Origin: an uncultured Celeribacter sp. | GTDB taxonomy: Bacteria > Pseudomonadota > Alphaproteobacteria > Rhodobacterales > Rhodobacteraceae | Length of the DNA: 64,000 nucleotides | Direction of reading: 5' to 3' | Assembly: GCF_963676475.1 (NCBI RefSeq) | Contig: NZ_OY781106.1 | Location: 1,116,001 to 1,180,000 of the forward strand | In this document: positions 10,077 through 19,296 of the stretch, in pieces | Layout: the number at the start of each line of letters is the position of its first letter | Position numbering within the stretch: position 1 is the stretch's first letter | The notes under the pieces: generated by a model | The model's input: the letters and a program-made list of their open reading frames with translations, nothing else | Database searches by the model: none | What the model was told of the DNA's origin: nothing | Position numbers and translations under genes: made by a program

Positions 10077-10613
10077 TCAGCTTTCCAGCGCGTGGAATTT
10101 GCGGGCGTAATAGACGGAGGCGCTCGGGCTGTCCGCCCGCACAACACTCAGCACCTCGCAGAACAACACCGCATGGGTGCCGATCTCTTGGCGGGCCGTC
10201 ACATGGCAGTCGAATGAAACAGCCGCTCCTTTGAGGCACGGTGCACCCGTGACATCCGCGCTCCAGTCCTCGTCGATAAAGCGTTCGTCCACCGGGAGTT
10301 TGCCGCCAAAGGCCATCGCCAGTTCGGCCAGATCGGGCCCCACGGTGTTCACGCACAAGGCGGTATTTTCCAAGAAAGCCGGGGCAACCGAGCTGGACAG
10401 GTTCACACAGACCAGAAGCGTCGGCGGCGTGTCGGTCACGGAACAGACGGCGGTCGCGGTGAACCCCGCCCGCCCCGCAGGCCCGTCGGTGGTCACGATG
10501 TTCACCGCCCCCGCCAGATGCGCCATGCCATCGCGAAAGGCCTCGCGCGAGACATGCGGGAGCGTCGCCGAGGTCGTATCCTGATCTGGTTTTGAACTCT
10601 TCGCGTCCGCCAT
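10077..10613 (-). CDS. Flavin reductase domain protein (RutF/HpaC-like)
   Basis: NAD(P)H:flavin oxidoreductase of the split-barrel FMN-binding family that typically supplies reduced flavin to a monooxygenase. The 178-residue length and motifs GMAHLAGAVNIVTTDGPAGRAGFTATAVCSVTDTPP and the downstream NTVG are characteristic. The ATG at 10613 has AGGAG upstream; a TTG two codons earlier is possible. No partner monooxygenase is next to it. It is separated from betA by about 150 bp. Confidence 0.85.
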   Translation of the reverse strand: MADAKSSKPDQDTTSATLPHVSREAFRDGMAHLAGAVNIVTTDGPAGRAGFTATAVCSVTDTPPTLLVCVNLSSSVAPAFLENTALCVNTVGPDLAELAMAFGGKLPVDERFIDEDWSADVTGAPCLKGAAVSFDCHVTARQEIGTHAVLFCEVLSVVRADSPSASVYYARKFHALES

Positions 10614-10721
10614 GCCCAACTCCTTTTGCCCCCATATATGCCGTCCCGCCGGGTGCGGCCAGCCCTAACGCCGCCCGAAGGGCGTTGAAACGGGCTCAAC
10701 CAGCATAGAGGCGGAGTGTCA

Positions 10722-10751
10722 AGCAGGCCTCCGGTTCAAAAAAGGCCTGCT
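10722..10751 (-). terminator. Candidate terminator hairpin downstream of betA
   Basis: Inverted repeat AGCAGGCCT/AGGCCTGCT just past the betA stop, with a 12-nt loop. The stem is perfect, but the T-run falls in the loop on the betA strand rather than after the stem, so it is a weak terminator call. Confidence 0.45.
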
Positions 10752-10761
10752 CAAAAGAGGT

Positions 10762-12411
10762 CTATCGCTGCGCCACCTCCCATCGCGGGTTGATCCAAGG
10801 CTCAGCGTTCGAGGCCGGCAGAGGCGTTTTGCCCAGAATGTGATCCGATGCTTTTTCGCCCGACATGATCGACGGCCCGTTGAGATTGCCGTTGGTGATC
10901 TGCGGAAAGATCGAACTGTCGGCGAGGCGCAGCCCTTCGACCCCAATCACCCGGTTTTCCGGGTCCACGACCGCCATCGGATCGTCCGCGCGCCCCATGC
11001 GACAGGTGCCACAGGGGTGATAGGCGCTCTCCACATGCTCCTTGATAAAGCCGTTCAGCTCTTCGTCGCTCTGAACCGCCGCGCCCGGTTGGATTTCGTG
11101 TTTGACGTAGGGTTTGAAGGCATCTTGGCCAAAAATCTCACGCGTCAGGCGGATGCAGCTGCGGAAGTCCTCCCAATCCTTCTCTTGCGACATGTAGTTG
11201 AACAGGATTTTCGGCGCCTCACGCGGGTCTTTCGAGCGGAGCGTGACCTCACCGCGCGAGGGCGACCGCATCGGGCCGACGTGGGCCTGAAAGCCGTGAC
11301 CTTCGGCGGCGGCCTGCCCGTCGTAGCGCACGGCGATGGGGAGGAAATGATATTGAATATCAGGATATTCGACACCGGCCTTCGAGCGAATAAAGGCCGC
11401 ACTCTCGAACTGGTTCGAGGCCCCCAGCCCCTGTTTCGTGAACAGCCATTGCGCGCCGATCAGGGCTTTTGAGATCAAGTTCCAGTGCTTGTAGAGCGTG
11501 ATCGGCTGGCTCGCCGCCATTTGCAGGTAAAGCTCAAGGTGATCCTGCAAGTTCTTGCCCACGCCACGGCGGTCAGCTTTGACCTCAATCCCCAATGCGG
11601 CCAGCTCGTCGGCGGGGCCAACACCCGATTGCAAAAGGATTTTCGGCGAGTTGATCGAACCAGCGGAAAGCACCACCTCGCGCCGGGCTTTGATCACCCG
11701 ACCATCGACCAGACGCACGCCGGTGGCGCGGCCCTCTTCGATCTCGATACGATCCACAAGCCCGTGGACCAGATCGCAATTCTCGCGTTTCAGCGCCGGT
11801 TTCAGATAGGCGTTGGCGGCGGACCAGCGGCGACCTTTCCAGACGGTTTGCTCCATCGGGCCAAAGCCCTCTTGTTTCTCGCCGTTATAGTCGCCGGTCA
11901 CCTCATAGCCCGCCTGCGCGCCCGCATCGACGAAGGCCTGAAACAGCGGGTTGTCGCGGGGACCTCGGGTGACATGCAAAGGCCCATCGGTCCCGCGCCA
12001 GCTTGGATCGCCGCCATGGCCGCCGTCGTGCCAGGTCTCCATGCGCTTGTAGTAAGGCAACACATTTTTATAGGCCCAGCCATCTGCGCCCATCTCCGCC
12101 CAGGTGTCGAAATCGCGCGCATGGCCGCGCACATAGACCATGCCGTTGATCGACGATGATCCACCGATCACCTTACCACGCGGCGTGGCGAGGCGACGGC
12201 CATCGAGATGCGGCTCGGGCTCGGATTGATAGCCCCAATCGTAGCGCTTCATATTCATCGGATAGGACAGCGCGGCCGGCATCTGGATCAGAGGCCCCGC
12301 ATCCGTGCCGCCATGTTCGATGACCAGAACGGAGGCCCCGCTCTCAGACAGACGATAGGTCATGGCCGAGCCTGCGCTGCCCGCGCCGATGATGACGAAA
12401 TCTGCTTCCAT
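10762..12411 (-). CDS. betA: Choline dehydrogenase BetA
   Basis: FAD-dependent GMC oxidoreductase that oxidises choline to betaine aldehyde at the membrane. The N-terminal dinucleotide fold is FVIIGAGSAGSAMTYRLSESG, the GMC signature GGSSSINGMVYVRGHARDFDTWAEMG is present, and the C-terminal block HPCGTCRMG...DPENRVIGVEGLRLADSSIFP includes the active-site His region. The 549 residues match BetA. It lies 12 bp after betB at the end of the betI-betC-betB-betA operon, which supports the substrate assignment. Confidence 0.96.
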   Translation of the reverse strand: MEADFVIIGAGSAGSAMTYRLSESGASVLVIEHGGTDAGPLIQMPAALSYPMNMKRYDWGYQSEPEPHLDGRRLATPRGKVIGGSSSINGMVYVRGHARDFDTWAEMGADGWAYKNVLPYYKRMETWHDGGHGGDPSWRGTDGPLHVTRGPRDNPLFQAFVDAGAQAGYEVTGDYNGEKQEGFGPMEQTVWKGRRWSAANAYLKPALKRENCDLVHGLVDRIEIEEGRATGVRLVDGRVIKARREVVLSAGSINSPKILLQSGVGPADELAALGIEVKADRRGVGKNLQDHLELYLQMAASQPITLYKHWNLISKALIGAQWLFTKQGLGASNQFESAAFIRSKAGVEYPDIQYHFLPIAVRYDGQAAAEGHGFQAHVGPMRSPSRGEVTLRSKDPREAPKILFNYMSQEKDWEDFRSCIRLTREIFGQDAFKPYVKHEIQPGAAVQSDEELNGFIKEHVESAYHPCGTCRMGRADDPMAVVDPENRVIGVEGLRLADSSIFPQITNGNLNGPSIMSGEKASDHILGKTPLPASNAEPWINPRWEVAQR

Positions 12412-12423
12412 AACGTGCTCCTC

Positions 12424-13926
12424 TCAGAAGGCGGCTTCGACCGGAGAAAGGCCGACATAGACGGATTTCACTTCGGAATAATGCTCGATGGCGGCATGGG
12501 CGTTTTCGCGCCCGACGCCGGAGGCTTTGACGCCGCCAAAGGGCATCTCGATGGGCGTCAGGTTATAGGCGTTGATCCAACAGGTACCTGCCTCAAAGCC
12601 TTTGACCACCCGATGCGCGCGGGTCAGATCCGAGGTGAACACGCCGGCGGCCAGCCCGAACTCGGTGTCATTGGCCCGCGCCATGACCTCTTCTTCGGTG
12701 TCAAACGGCAGGACGGACATCACAGGGCCGAAAATCTCTTCGCGGGCGATGGCCATGTCGTCTGTGACGTCGGAGAAGACGGTGGGTTCGATGTAAAGCC
12801 CGACCCTCTCATGCGCCTTGCCGCCGGTGATCAGCGTCGCGCCCTCCTCAACCCCCTTCTCGATATATCTGAGCGTGATGTCGAGCTGGCCTTGCGACAC
12901 CATCGGGCCAAAATTCGTCGCCTCATCCATCGGGTCGCCGATCACGGCGCGTTCGGTGCGGGTTTTGAGACGCGCGAGGAAATGCGGCAGGATGCCTTTC
13001 TGCACAAAGACCCGCGTGCCGTTGGAACAAATCTGGCCGGAGGAGTAGAAATTCCCGTTGATCGCGGCAGAGATGGCGTCATCCAAGCTGGCGTCGTCGA
13101 AAATGATCAGGGGCGATTTGCCGCCCAATTCCATCGTGACATGTTTCATACCCGCCGCCGCGGCCGCGTAGACCTTGCGTCCTGTCGGCACGGAACCGGT
13201 GAGGGAGACTTTTGCCACGCGCTTGTCTTCGACCAGCGCAGCGCCCACATCGCCGTAGCCCTGCACCACGTTGAACACGCCGTCGGGCAGACCGGCTTCG
13301 GAGAGGATTTCCGCCAGTTTCAAAGCGCCCAGAGGCGTCGTCTCCGAGGGTTTGAACACCATCGTGTTGCCACAAGCGAGCGCAGGCGCGGCTTTCCAAC
13401 AGGCGATCTGGGTCGGGTAATTCCACGCGCCCAGACCCACACAAACGCCCAAAGGTTCGCGGATCGTATAGGCGAAATCGGCGCCCAATTGGATGTGCTC
13501 GCCGGTCAGCCCCGCCGCGATCGACCCGAAATATTCGAGGCAATCGGCCCCCGAAGCGGCGTCGGCCACCAAAGTCTCCTGCAAAGGCTTGCCGGTGTCA
13601 TAGGTCTCCATCACGGAAAGCTCATGATTGCGTGCGCGGATGATCTCGGCGGCACGGCGCAGGATGCGGCCCCGCTCGGAGCCGGTCATCGCGGCCCAAC
13701 CGGCGCGCGCGGTATCGGCGGCGGCGAGGGCCTGATCCACGATGGGGGGCGTCGCGGAATAAAGCTCGGCAATCACCTCGCCCGTGGCCGGATAAGTGGA
13801 ATTGAGAGCGGCCCCGTCACTGTCTTCGACATAGCGGCCATTGATAAAGTGGCTGGCTTTTGGCTGTTGAACGGGTGGGTGGTCTGGGGAGGGTGTCATC
13901 GGTCTAGTCCTTTCAGCCAAAGTCAT
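12424..13926 (-). CDS. betB: Betaine aldehyde dehydrogenase BetB
   Basis: NAD(P)+-dependent oxidation of betaine aldehyde to glycine betaine, the second step of choline oxidation. Aldehyde dehydrogenase hallmarks are LGAWNYPTQIACWKAAPALACGN, the catalytic Glu motif MELGGKSPLIIFDDA, and the catalytic Cys in SGQICSNGTRVFV. The ATG at 13926 overlaps the betC stop by 4 bp (ATGA). An internal ATG at 13899 has a better ribosome site (AAAGGA) and is a reasonable alternative start. Confidence 0.95.
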   Translation of the reverse strand: MTLAERTRPMTPSPDHPPVQQPKASHFINGRYVEDSDGAALNSTYPATGEVIAELYSATPPIVDQALAAADTARAGWAAMTGSERGRILRRAAEIIRARNHELSVMETYDTGKPLQETLVADAASGADCLEYFGSIAAGLTGEHIQLGADFAYTIREPLGVCVGLGAWNYPTQIACWKAAPALACGNTMVFKPSETTPLGALKLAEILSEAGLPDGVFNVVQGYGDVGAALVEDKRVAKVSLTGSVPTGRKVYAAAAAGMKHVTMELGGKSPLIIFDDASLDDAISAAINGNFYSSGQICSNGTRVFVQKGILPHFLARLKTRTERAVIGDPMDEATNFGPMVSQGQLDITLRYIEKGVEEGATLITGGKAHERVGLYIEPTVFSDVTDDMAIAREEIFGPVMSVLPFDTEEEVMARANDTEFGLAAGVFTSDLTRAHRVVKGFEAGTCWINAYNLTPIEMPFGGVKASGVGRENAHAAIEHYSEVKSVYVGLSPVEAAF

Positions 13927-15437
13927 TCGCCACGCGGGAAACGCGCGATGTCTTCGACGGTGTTCAAATCCATGTGGTTGCGCATGTAGCGCTCGGAGGC
14001 CTTTTGCAGCGGCTGATAATCCCAGGGGAAATAATCGCCATTGCGCAGCGCCTCATAGACGATCCAGCGCCGGGCCTGACTTTCGCGAACCTGCGCATCG
14101 AAAAGGTCGAGATCCCAACGCGCGTCCGCCATGGCCCGGAGCCGCGCGAGCGTGTCGGTATGCGCCGGGTCCGCCGCGAGGTTCGTCAGCTCATGCGGGT
14201 CATTTTCGACGTCGAACAATTGCTCCGGGTCCAGCGCACAGCGGGTAAATTTGTAATCCCCGTCCCGCAAAGCGACGAGCGGCGCGTAGGAGGCCTCGGC
14301 GGCATACTCCATCGCGACTGGCGTGGTGCGGACCTTGCCTTTCGCGAGCGGAACAAGGCTTTCACCGTCGGTCCAGGGCATGACGTCTTCCATCGACACA
14401 CCCGCGATGTCGCACAGCGTCGGCGTGACGTCGATGGTCGAGACCGGCGTTTCGATCAGACCGGGGGCAAGATCGGGAGAGGCGATCATCAAAGGCACCC
14501 GTGCGGAGCCCTCGAAGAAGGTCATCTTGAACCACAGCCCCCGCTCGCCCAGCATATCGCCATGGTCGGAGACAAAGAGGATCACCGCCTCTTGTCGCGT
14601 GGCCTCCAGCGTGTCGAGGATGCCGCCGATCTTGTCGTCGAGATAGGAGATGTTGGAAAAATAGGCCCGACGCGATTTGCGGATGTCCTCTTCCGTGATG
14701 TCGAAATTGCGCCAGTCGTTGGCGTCGAAGATGCGTTTCGAATGCGGATCGTGATCTTCGTAATCCATCGCCGGAACCTCAGGCGAGAGGTGCTCGCAAT
14801 CCTCGTAAAGGTCCCAGTATTTTTGCCGCGTCACATAGGGATCATGCGGATGGGTGAAGCTCACCGTCAGGCACCAAGGCCGGTCATCCTTGCCGCGTGA
14901 CAGGTCCTGAAGTTTGCGCGTGGCGTGATAGGCGACCTCGTCGTCATATTCCATCTGGTTGGAAATCTCGGCCACACCCGCGCCGGTCACCGACCCCATG
15001 TTGTGATACCACCAGTCGATGCGCTCGCCGGGTTTGCGATAATCCGGCGTCCAGCCGAAATCGGCGGGATAGATGTCGGTGGTCAGACGTTCCTCGAAGC
15101 CGTGAAGCTGATCCGGGCCGACGAAATGCATCTTGCCCGACAGACAGGTCTGATAGCCCGCCCGGCGCAGGTGGTGCGCGTAGGTCGGGATGTCGGAGGC
15201 AAACTCGGCGGCATTGTCATACACACGCGTGCGCGAGGGCAATTGGCCGGACATGAAGCTCGCCCGCCCCGGCGCGCAGAGCGGCGAGCCTGTGTAGCTG
15301 TTGGCGAACCGCGTCGAGCGCGCGGCCAGACGTTTGAGATTGGGGGCATGGAGCCACTCGGCCGGCCCGTCGGGAAACAACGTGCCGTTCAACTGGTCAA
15401 CCATGAGGATGAGGATATTGGGGGATTGTGCAGTCAT
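13923..15437 (-). CDS. betC: Choline-sulfatase BetC
   Basis: Hydrolyses choline-O-sulfate to choline and sulfate, feeding the betaine pathway. Type I sulfatase features are ILILMVDQLNG (metal-binding Asp) and the modification motif C-A-P-G-R with Cys54, which would be converted to formylglycine. The 504-residue length is typical. Its position between betI and betB is the canonical Rhizobium/Roseobacter order. No signal peptide is visible, so it is cytoplasmic. It needs a formylglycine-generating enzyme encoded elsewhere. Confidence 0.95.
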   Translation of the reverse strand: MTAQSPNILILMVDQLNGTLFPDGPAEWLHAPNLKRLAARSTRFANSYTGSPLCAPGRASFMSGQLPSRTRVYDNAAEFASDIPTYAHHLRRAGYQTCLSGKMHFVGPDQLHGFEERLTTDIYPADFGWTPDYRKPGERIDWWYHNMGSVTGAGVAEISNQMEYDDEVAYHATRKLQDLSRGKDDRPWCLTVSFTHPHDPYVTRQKYWDLYEDCEHLSPEVPAMDYEDHDPHSKRIFDANDWRNFDITEEDIRKSRRAYFSNISYLDDKIGGILDTLEATRQEAVILFVSDHGDMLGERGLWFKMTFFEGSARVPLMIASPDLAPGLIETPVSTIDVTPTLCDIAGVSMEDVMPWTDGESLVPLAKGKVRTTPVAMEYAAEASYAPLVALRDGDYKFTRCALDPEQLFDVENDPHELTNLAADPAHTDTLARLRAMADARWDLDLFDAQVRESQARRWIVYEALRNGDYFPWDYQPLQKASERYMRNHMDLNTVEDIARFPRGE

Positions 15438-15460
15438 GTGAGGCTCCCGTCGGACTTGCG

Positions 15461-16048
15461 TCAGATGCCCTGCTCTTTCGGCAGGTGCAGGTTGAGATAG
15501 TCGAGCACGATGGCTTCCGGGTGCTCCGGTCGGTCGCGTTCGTCGCAGAGCACGAAACGGATGTAGGCGCCGTCGATCAGCGCCGCGATGCCTTCGGCCA
15601 CCATCGGGGCCTGAGCGGGAATCACCTGCCGCAATTCAGCCAGAAGATTCGACCGCAACCGCCGGTGATAGACCCTGAGAAGGCGCGAAACTTCGCCTGA
15701 TCTTTGGGCATAAACGTAAAAATTAAGCCATGCACCAACCGTATCCGGCTGCATATTCATGTCGGAAAAACTGCTGCGAATGATCGTCTCGATGCGCTCT
15801 TTGGGATCAGTTTTGCCCTTGAGATTTTGCCGAATCTCTTCGCCGTATTTCGTCAGGATGTGACGCATTGCGGCGATGAACATATTGGTTTTGCTACCAA
15901 AATAGTGATGCGCCAGCGCACTCGACATCCCTGCCCGCTTGGCGATCTGGCTGACGGTGACCTCCATGGAGCCGGTCTGTCCGATCTCCGCGATCACCGC
16001 TTCGATCAGGGCCGTCGTGCGGATCGGTTCCATTCCTACTTTGGGCAT
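15461..16048 (-). CDS. betI: Transcriptional repressor BetI (TetR family)
   Basis: Choline-responsive repressor of betaine synthesis and choline uptake. The N-terminal helix-turn-helix (VTVSQIAKRAGMSSALAHHYFGSKTNMF) is the TetR pattern and the 195-residue length equals BetI. It opens the minus-strand bet operon and is divergent from choX, with a dyad in the shared 81-bp intergenic region that is a plausible operator. Confidence 0.94.
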   Translation of the reverse strand: MPKVGMEPIRTTALIEAVIAEIGQTGSMEVTVSQIAKRAGMSSALAHHYFGSKTNMFIAAMRHILTKYGEEIRQNLKGKTDPKERIETIIRSSFSDMNMQPDTVGAWLNFYVYAQRSGEVSRLLRVYHRRLRSNLLAELRQVIPAQAPMVAEGIAALIDGAYIRFVLCDERDRPEHPEAIVLDYLNLHLPKEQGI

Positions 16049-16087
16049 ATCTCTCTCTTTCTGTTGTCAAACCAGACTCAACACGTT

Positions 16088-16107
16088 TTGATTAACTCAT
16101 CAATCAA
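16088..16107. promoter_or_regulatory. Candidate BetI operator
   Basis: TTGATT (16088-16093) and AATCAA (16102-16107) form a 6-bp inverted repeat with an 8-bp spacer between the divergent betI and choX starts. Position and symmetry fit a TetR-type operator controlling both directions. No other strong dyad is visible in the 81-bp gap. Confidence 0.55.
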
Positions 16108-16129
16108 AATAAAACAGGGACCATCTCGA

Positions 16130-17059
16130 ATGCTCAGAACAACCGCTCTCGCGACCATTCTTGCAGCCACCCAATTCAGCGCACTTGCGGCCACTGCCGA
16201 AACACCCTGTGACGCTGTGTCGTTTTCGGATGTGGGCTGGACCGACATCACCACCACCACCTCCATCGCCAAGCAGATCCTCGAACCGCTGGGCTATGAC
16301 GTGGACGTCTCCGTGCTCTCGGTGCCGGTGACCTTCGCATCGCTCTCCGGCGGCGACACCGATATTTTCCTCGGCAACTGGATGCCCGCACAGGCCGGCG
16401 CCGTTCAGCCCTACCTCGATGACGGCTCCATCGTAATCGCCCACGAGAACCTGCAAGGCACCGTCTACACCCTCGCCGTGCCCGCCTACACTTACGAGAA
16501 AGGCCTGAAGGATTTCGCCGACATCGCAAAATTCGCCGATGAGCTGGACGAGACCATCTACGGCATCGAGCCGGGCAATGAAGGCAACGACTACCTGATC
16601 GGCCTGACCGAGGCGAACACCCACGGTCTGGGCGACTTCGACGTCAAGGAAAGCTCCGAGCAAGGTATGCTGAGCCAGGTGCGCCGCGCCTATGACAAGG
16701 GCGAAGACGTCGTGTTCCTCGGCTGGGCGCCGCATCCGATGAACGTCAACTTCGATCTGAAATACCTGACCGGCGGCGAAGAGTTCTTTGGCGGCGTGGG
16801 TGTCGTGAACACGCTGACCCGTGCAGGGTTCTCCGAGGAATGCCCCAATGTCGGCACGCTTCTGACCAACCTCGACTTCACCGTCTCCATGGAAAGCGAG
16901 ATCATGGGCGCGATCCTCAACGATGGCGAAGATGCCGACGATGCGGTGAAAGCCTATGTCACCGCCCACCCCGAGATCCTCGATCCGTGGCTCGACGGCG
17001 TGACCACCACGGCGGGCGAGCCGGGCCTTCCGGCTGTCAAAGCGGCGTTCGGCCTCTGA
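16130..17059 (+). CDS. choX: Choline ABC transporter substrate-binding protein ChoX
   Basis: Periplasmic high-affinity choline receptor. From ATG 16130 the 309-residue product has a signal peptide (MLRTTALATILAATQFSALAATAET). The mature OpuAC-type domain carries VGWTDITTTTSIAKQILEPLGY and aromatic-rich segments (LGNWMPAQ, FLGWAPHPMNVNFD) typical of quaternary-ammonium binding cages. A much longer open frame exists upstream but would enter the betI region. The product works with ChoW and ChoV; an intrinsic terminator follows the gene. Confidence 0.94.
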   Translation: MLRTTALATILAATQFSALAATAETPCDAVSFSDVGWTDITTTTSIAKQILEPLGYDVDVSVLSVPVTFASLSGGDTDIFLGNWMPAQAGAVQPYLDDGSIVIAHENLQGTVYTLAVPAYTYEKGLKDFADIAKFADELDETIYGIEPGNEGNDYLIGLTEANTHGLGDFDVKESSEQGMLSQVRRAYDKGEDVVFLGWAPHPMNVNFDLKYLTGGEEFFGGVGVVNTLTRAGFSEECPNVGTLLTNLDFTVSMESEIMGAILNDGEDADDAVKAYVTAHPEILDPWLDGVTTTAGEPGLPAVKAAFGL

Positions 17060-17067
17060 TCAAACAC

Positions 17068-17102
17068 GGCCCGGGGGCACACACCCTCGGGCCTTTCGTT
17101 TT
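17068..17102 (+). terminator. Intrinsic terminator/attenuator between choX and choW
   Basis: A GC-rich stem (GGCCCGGGG at 17068-17076 paired with CCCTCGGGCC at 17084-17093, one bulge) is followed by TTTCGTTTT. It lies 8 bp after the choX stop, ahead of choWV, so it probably causes partial termination and gives more binding protein than transporter. Confidence 0.7.
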
Positions 17103-17141
17103 GAGACCTACCGCCAAGACTCCCAGAAGATCGGAAACGCA

Positions 17142-17975
17142 ATGAGCTGGATCACTGACACTAAAATCCCGGTCGGAGAGGTCGCATCCGACTTTTTCGA
17201 CTGGATGCAACACCACGGAGGCTGGTTCTTCGACGCCCTCGCTGCTGCGCTCGAATGGATGATTGAGGCCGTCCTTTGGGTGCTGCAAACCCCGCCGCCT
17301 CTGGTGGTCATCGCCGTTTTCGTGGCGGGCACCTGGGCGCTGCAACGCAATTGGAAAGCCTGTCTGCTCGTCGCCCTCGGGTTTCTGTTCATCCTCAATC
17401 AAGACTATTGGGAAGAGGCCACCGAAAGCCTTACCCTCGTCGTCGCCTCCTGTGTCGTCTGTATGGCCATTGGCGTGCCCATCGGCATTTATGCCGCGCG
17501 ACGCCCCGGATTTTACCGCGTGCTGCGCCCGATCCTCGATCTGATGCAGACGCTGCCGACCTTTGTCTACCTGATCCCCGCCATCGTGTTTTTCGGCATC
17601 GGCATGGTGCCGGGCCTGTTGGCCACCGTGGTCTTCGTGCTGCCCGCGCCGATCCGCCTGACGCATCTCGGGATCAGCTCCACCCCGCCCGCGTTGCTCG
17701 AAGCCGTCCAGGCCTTTGGTGGCACCTCGCGGCAACTCCTGTGGAAGGTCGAGCTGCCCTTTGCTCTGCCGCAGATCATGGCCGGGCTGAACCAGACCAT
17801 CATGCTGTCGCTCTCCATGGTCGTGGTCGCCGCCCTCGTGGGGGCCGATGGCCTCGGCGTGCCGGTGGTGCGCGCGCTCAACCAGGTGAACACCGCTTTG
17901 GGCTTTGAAAGTGGCTTTGTCATCGTCGTGCTGGCCATCATGCTGGACCGTGTCCTGAGGATTGAACGCAAATGA
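17142..17975 (+). CDS. choW: Choline ABC transporter permease ChoW
   Basis: Inner-membrane permease of the ProW/OpuAB type, 277 residues. Several hydrophobic helices are visible (LVVIAVFVAGTWAL, ESLTLVVASCVVCMAIGVPIGIYAARRPGFYR). The cytoplasmic coupling loop EAVQAFGGTSRQLLWKVELPFALPQIMAGLNQTIM is the EAA motif that docks on ChoV. Its TGA overlaps the choV start by 4 bp. Confidence 0.94.
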   Translation: MSWITDTKIPVGEVASDFFDWMQHHGGWFFDALAAALEWMIEAVLWVLQTPPPLVVIAVFVAGTWALQRNWKACLLVALGFLFILNQDYWEEATESLTLVVASCVVCMAIGVPIGIYAARRPGFYRVLRPILDLMQTLPTFVYLIPAIVFFGIGMVPGLLATVVFVLPAPIRLTHLGISSTPPALLEAVQAFGGTSRQLLWKVELPFALPQIMAGLNQTIMLSLSMVVVAALVGADGLGVPVVRALNQVNTALGFESGFVIVVLAIMLDRVLRIERK

Positions 17976-18994
17976 CCGCAGTAATTTTTGACAATGTTTC
18001 CATCGTCTTCGGAGACAAACCTGAGACCGCCCTGCCGCTCATGGACGAGGCCAAGGACCGCTCTGAGGTTCAGGAACAGACCGGACAGGTTCTGGGCGTG
18101 CACAACTGTTCGCTCGAAGTTCAGGAGGGCGAAATCCTCGTCCTCATGGGCCTCTCGGGGTCGGGCAAATCGACGCTTCTGCGCGCGGTCAACGGGCTCA
18201 ACCCGGTGGTGCGCGGTGAGGTGAAGATCAGCGACGGCAACGGCATGGTCAGCGTGACCCATGCCGACGCCAAGGGCCTGCGCGATCTGCGCCAAAGCCG
18301 GGTCGCCATGGTGTTCCAGCAATTCGGCCTGCTGCCCTGGCGCACGGTGCGCGAGAACGTCGGCCTCGGCCTTGAGCTGGCCCATGTGCCGCCGGATGTG
18401 CGCGCGAAAAAGGTCGATGCGCAGCTGAGCCTCGTGAACCTGACCGACTGGGCGGAGAACAAGGTCTCGGAGCTGTCGGGCGGCATGCAGCAACGTGTGG
18501 GCCTTGCTCGCGCCTTTGCTGCCGATGCACCGATCCTGTTGATGGACGAGCCGTTTTCCGCGCTCGATCCGCTGATCCGCAACCACTTGCAGGACGAGTT
18601 GTTGGAGCTGCAACGCAAACTCAAACGCACGATCATTTTCGTGAGCCACGACTTGGATGAAGCGTTCAAACTGGGTGACCGGATCGCGATCATGAAAGGC
18701 GGGCGCATCGTGCAATGCGGCACGCCCAAGGACATCTTCGAGAACCCCGCCGACGATTACGTCGAGGAATTCGTCAACCATATGAACCCCTTGGGCGTGT
18801 TGACGGCGGGCGATGTGATGGAAGAGGCCAAGGGCGATCACGTCGAGACCGTCGAGGCCTCCGTGCCGGTGATCGACCTCATGGCCCGTCTGGCGGAGCT
18901 CGACACCCCTCTGGGCGTGATGCGGGACGGGGCATTGATCGGACAGGCCTCGCGCGCCTCTTTGCTCAAGGAGTTGGCGAAGAAATCGAACTGA
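17972..18994 (+). CDS. choV: Choline ABC transporter ATP-binding protein ChoV
   Basis: Nucleotide-binding subunit of the ProV/OpuAA type, 340 residues. Walker A is GLSGSGKST, the Q-loop QQFGLLPWRT, the signature ELSGGMQQRVGLARA and Walker B ILLMDEPFSALDPL. An insertion near the N-terminus before Walker A (DEAKDRSEVQEQTGQVLGVHN) is usual for ChoV. The C-terminus has a short CBS-like remnant. Translationally coupled to choW. Confidence 0.94.
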   Translation: MTAVIFDNVSIVFGDKPETALPLMDEAKDRSEVQEQTGQVLGVHNCSLEVQEGEILVLMGLSGSGKSTLLRAVNGLNPVVRGEVKISDGNGMVSVTHADAKGLRDLRQSRVAMVFQQFGLLPWRTVRENVGLGLELAHVPPDVRAKKVDAQLSLVNLTDWAENKVSELSGGMQQRVGLARAFAADAPILLMDEPFSALDPLIRNHLQDELLELQRKLKRTIIFVSHDLDEAFKLGDRIAIMKGGRIVQCGTPKDIFENPADDYVEEFVNHMNPLGVLTAGDVMEEAKGDHVETVEASVPVIDLMARLAELDTPLGVMRDGALIGQASRASLLKELAKKSN

Positions 18995-19000
18995 ACCACA

Positions 19001-19029
19001 CCCCTCGCGGGGATCAAAACCGCGAGGGG
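19001..19029 (+). terminator. Hairpin downstream of choV
   Basis: A perfect 10-bp inverted repeat CCCCTCGCGG/CCGCGAGGGG with a 9-nt loop, starting 6 bp after the choV stop. No T-tract follows, so it is either a Rho-assisted terminator or an mRNA-stabilising hairpin. Confidence 0.55.
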
Positions 19030-19153
19030 CCTCGACCCGCATCGGCGGCAGTGCTTGCGCATAAAATTTTGCTACGTTTCCAGGAGGTTTTTTGTATCTT
19101 TCGGAAAGGATGATCAAAATTTTCTTTGGACAGCGGTGTGAGAACACGCAAGT

Positions 19154-19291
19154 ATGATCAAAAATCAACCAACCCCGACTGGGCGGCCCAAATCAAAAGA
19201 GCGCGCGGTAGACATTCTCGCGAGGGCTGCTTTTCTTAAAGAACAACGGGGACGGCCCAGACGTCGCAAAGATGCAGAGGCCAAAAAATAA
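19154..19291 (+). CDS. Small basic hypothetical protein (45 aa)
   Basis: ATG-to-TAA frame beginning MIKNQPTPTGRPKSKERAVD, highly basic with two GRP-K/R-type segments. It lies just ahead of the decaying ABC transporter operon. No clear ribosome site. It could be a real short DNA- or RNA-binding peptide, or the remnant N-terminus of a TetR-type regulator. I do not recognise it. Confidence 0.3.
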   Translation: MIKNQPTPTGRPKSKERAVDILARAAFLKEQRGRPRRRKDAEAKK

Positions 19292-19296
19292 ACACT

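Noticed and set aside
12208..13989. 593-codon plus-strand frame opposite betB and betA
   Set aside because: Antisense shadow; the betaine genes on the minus strand have strong motifs.
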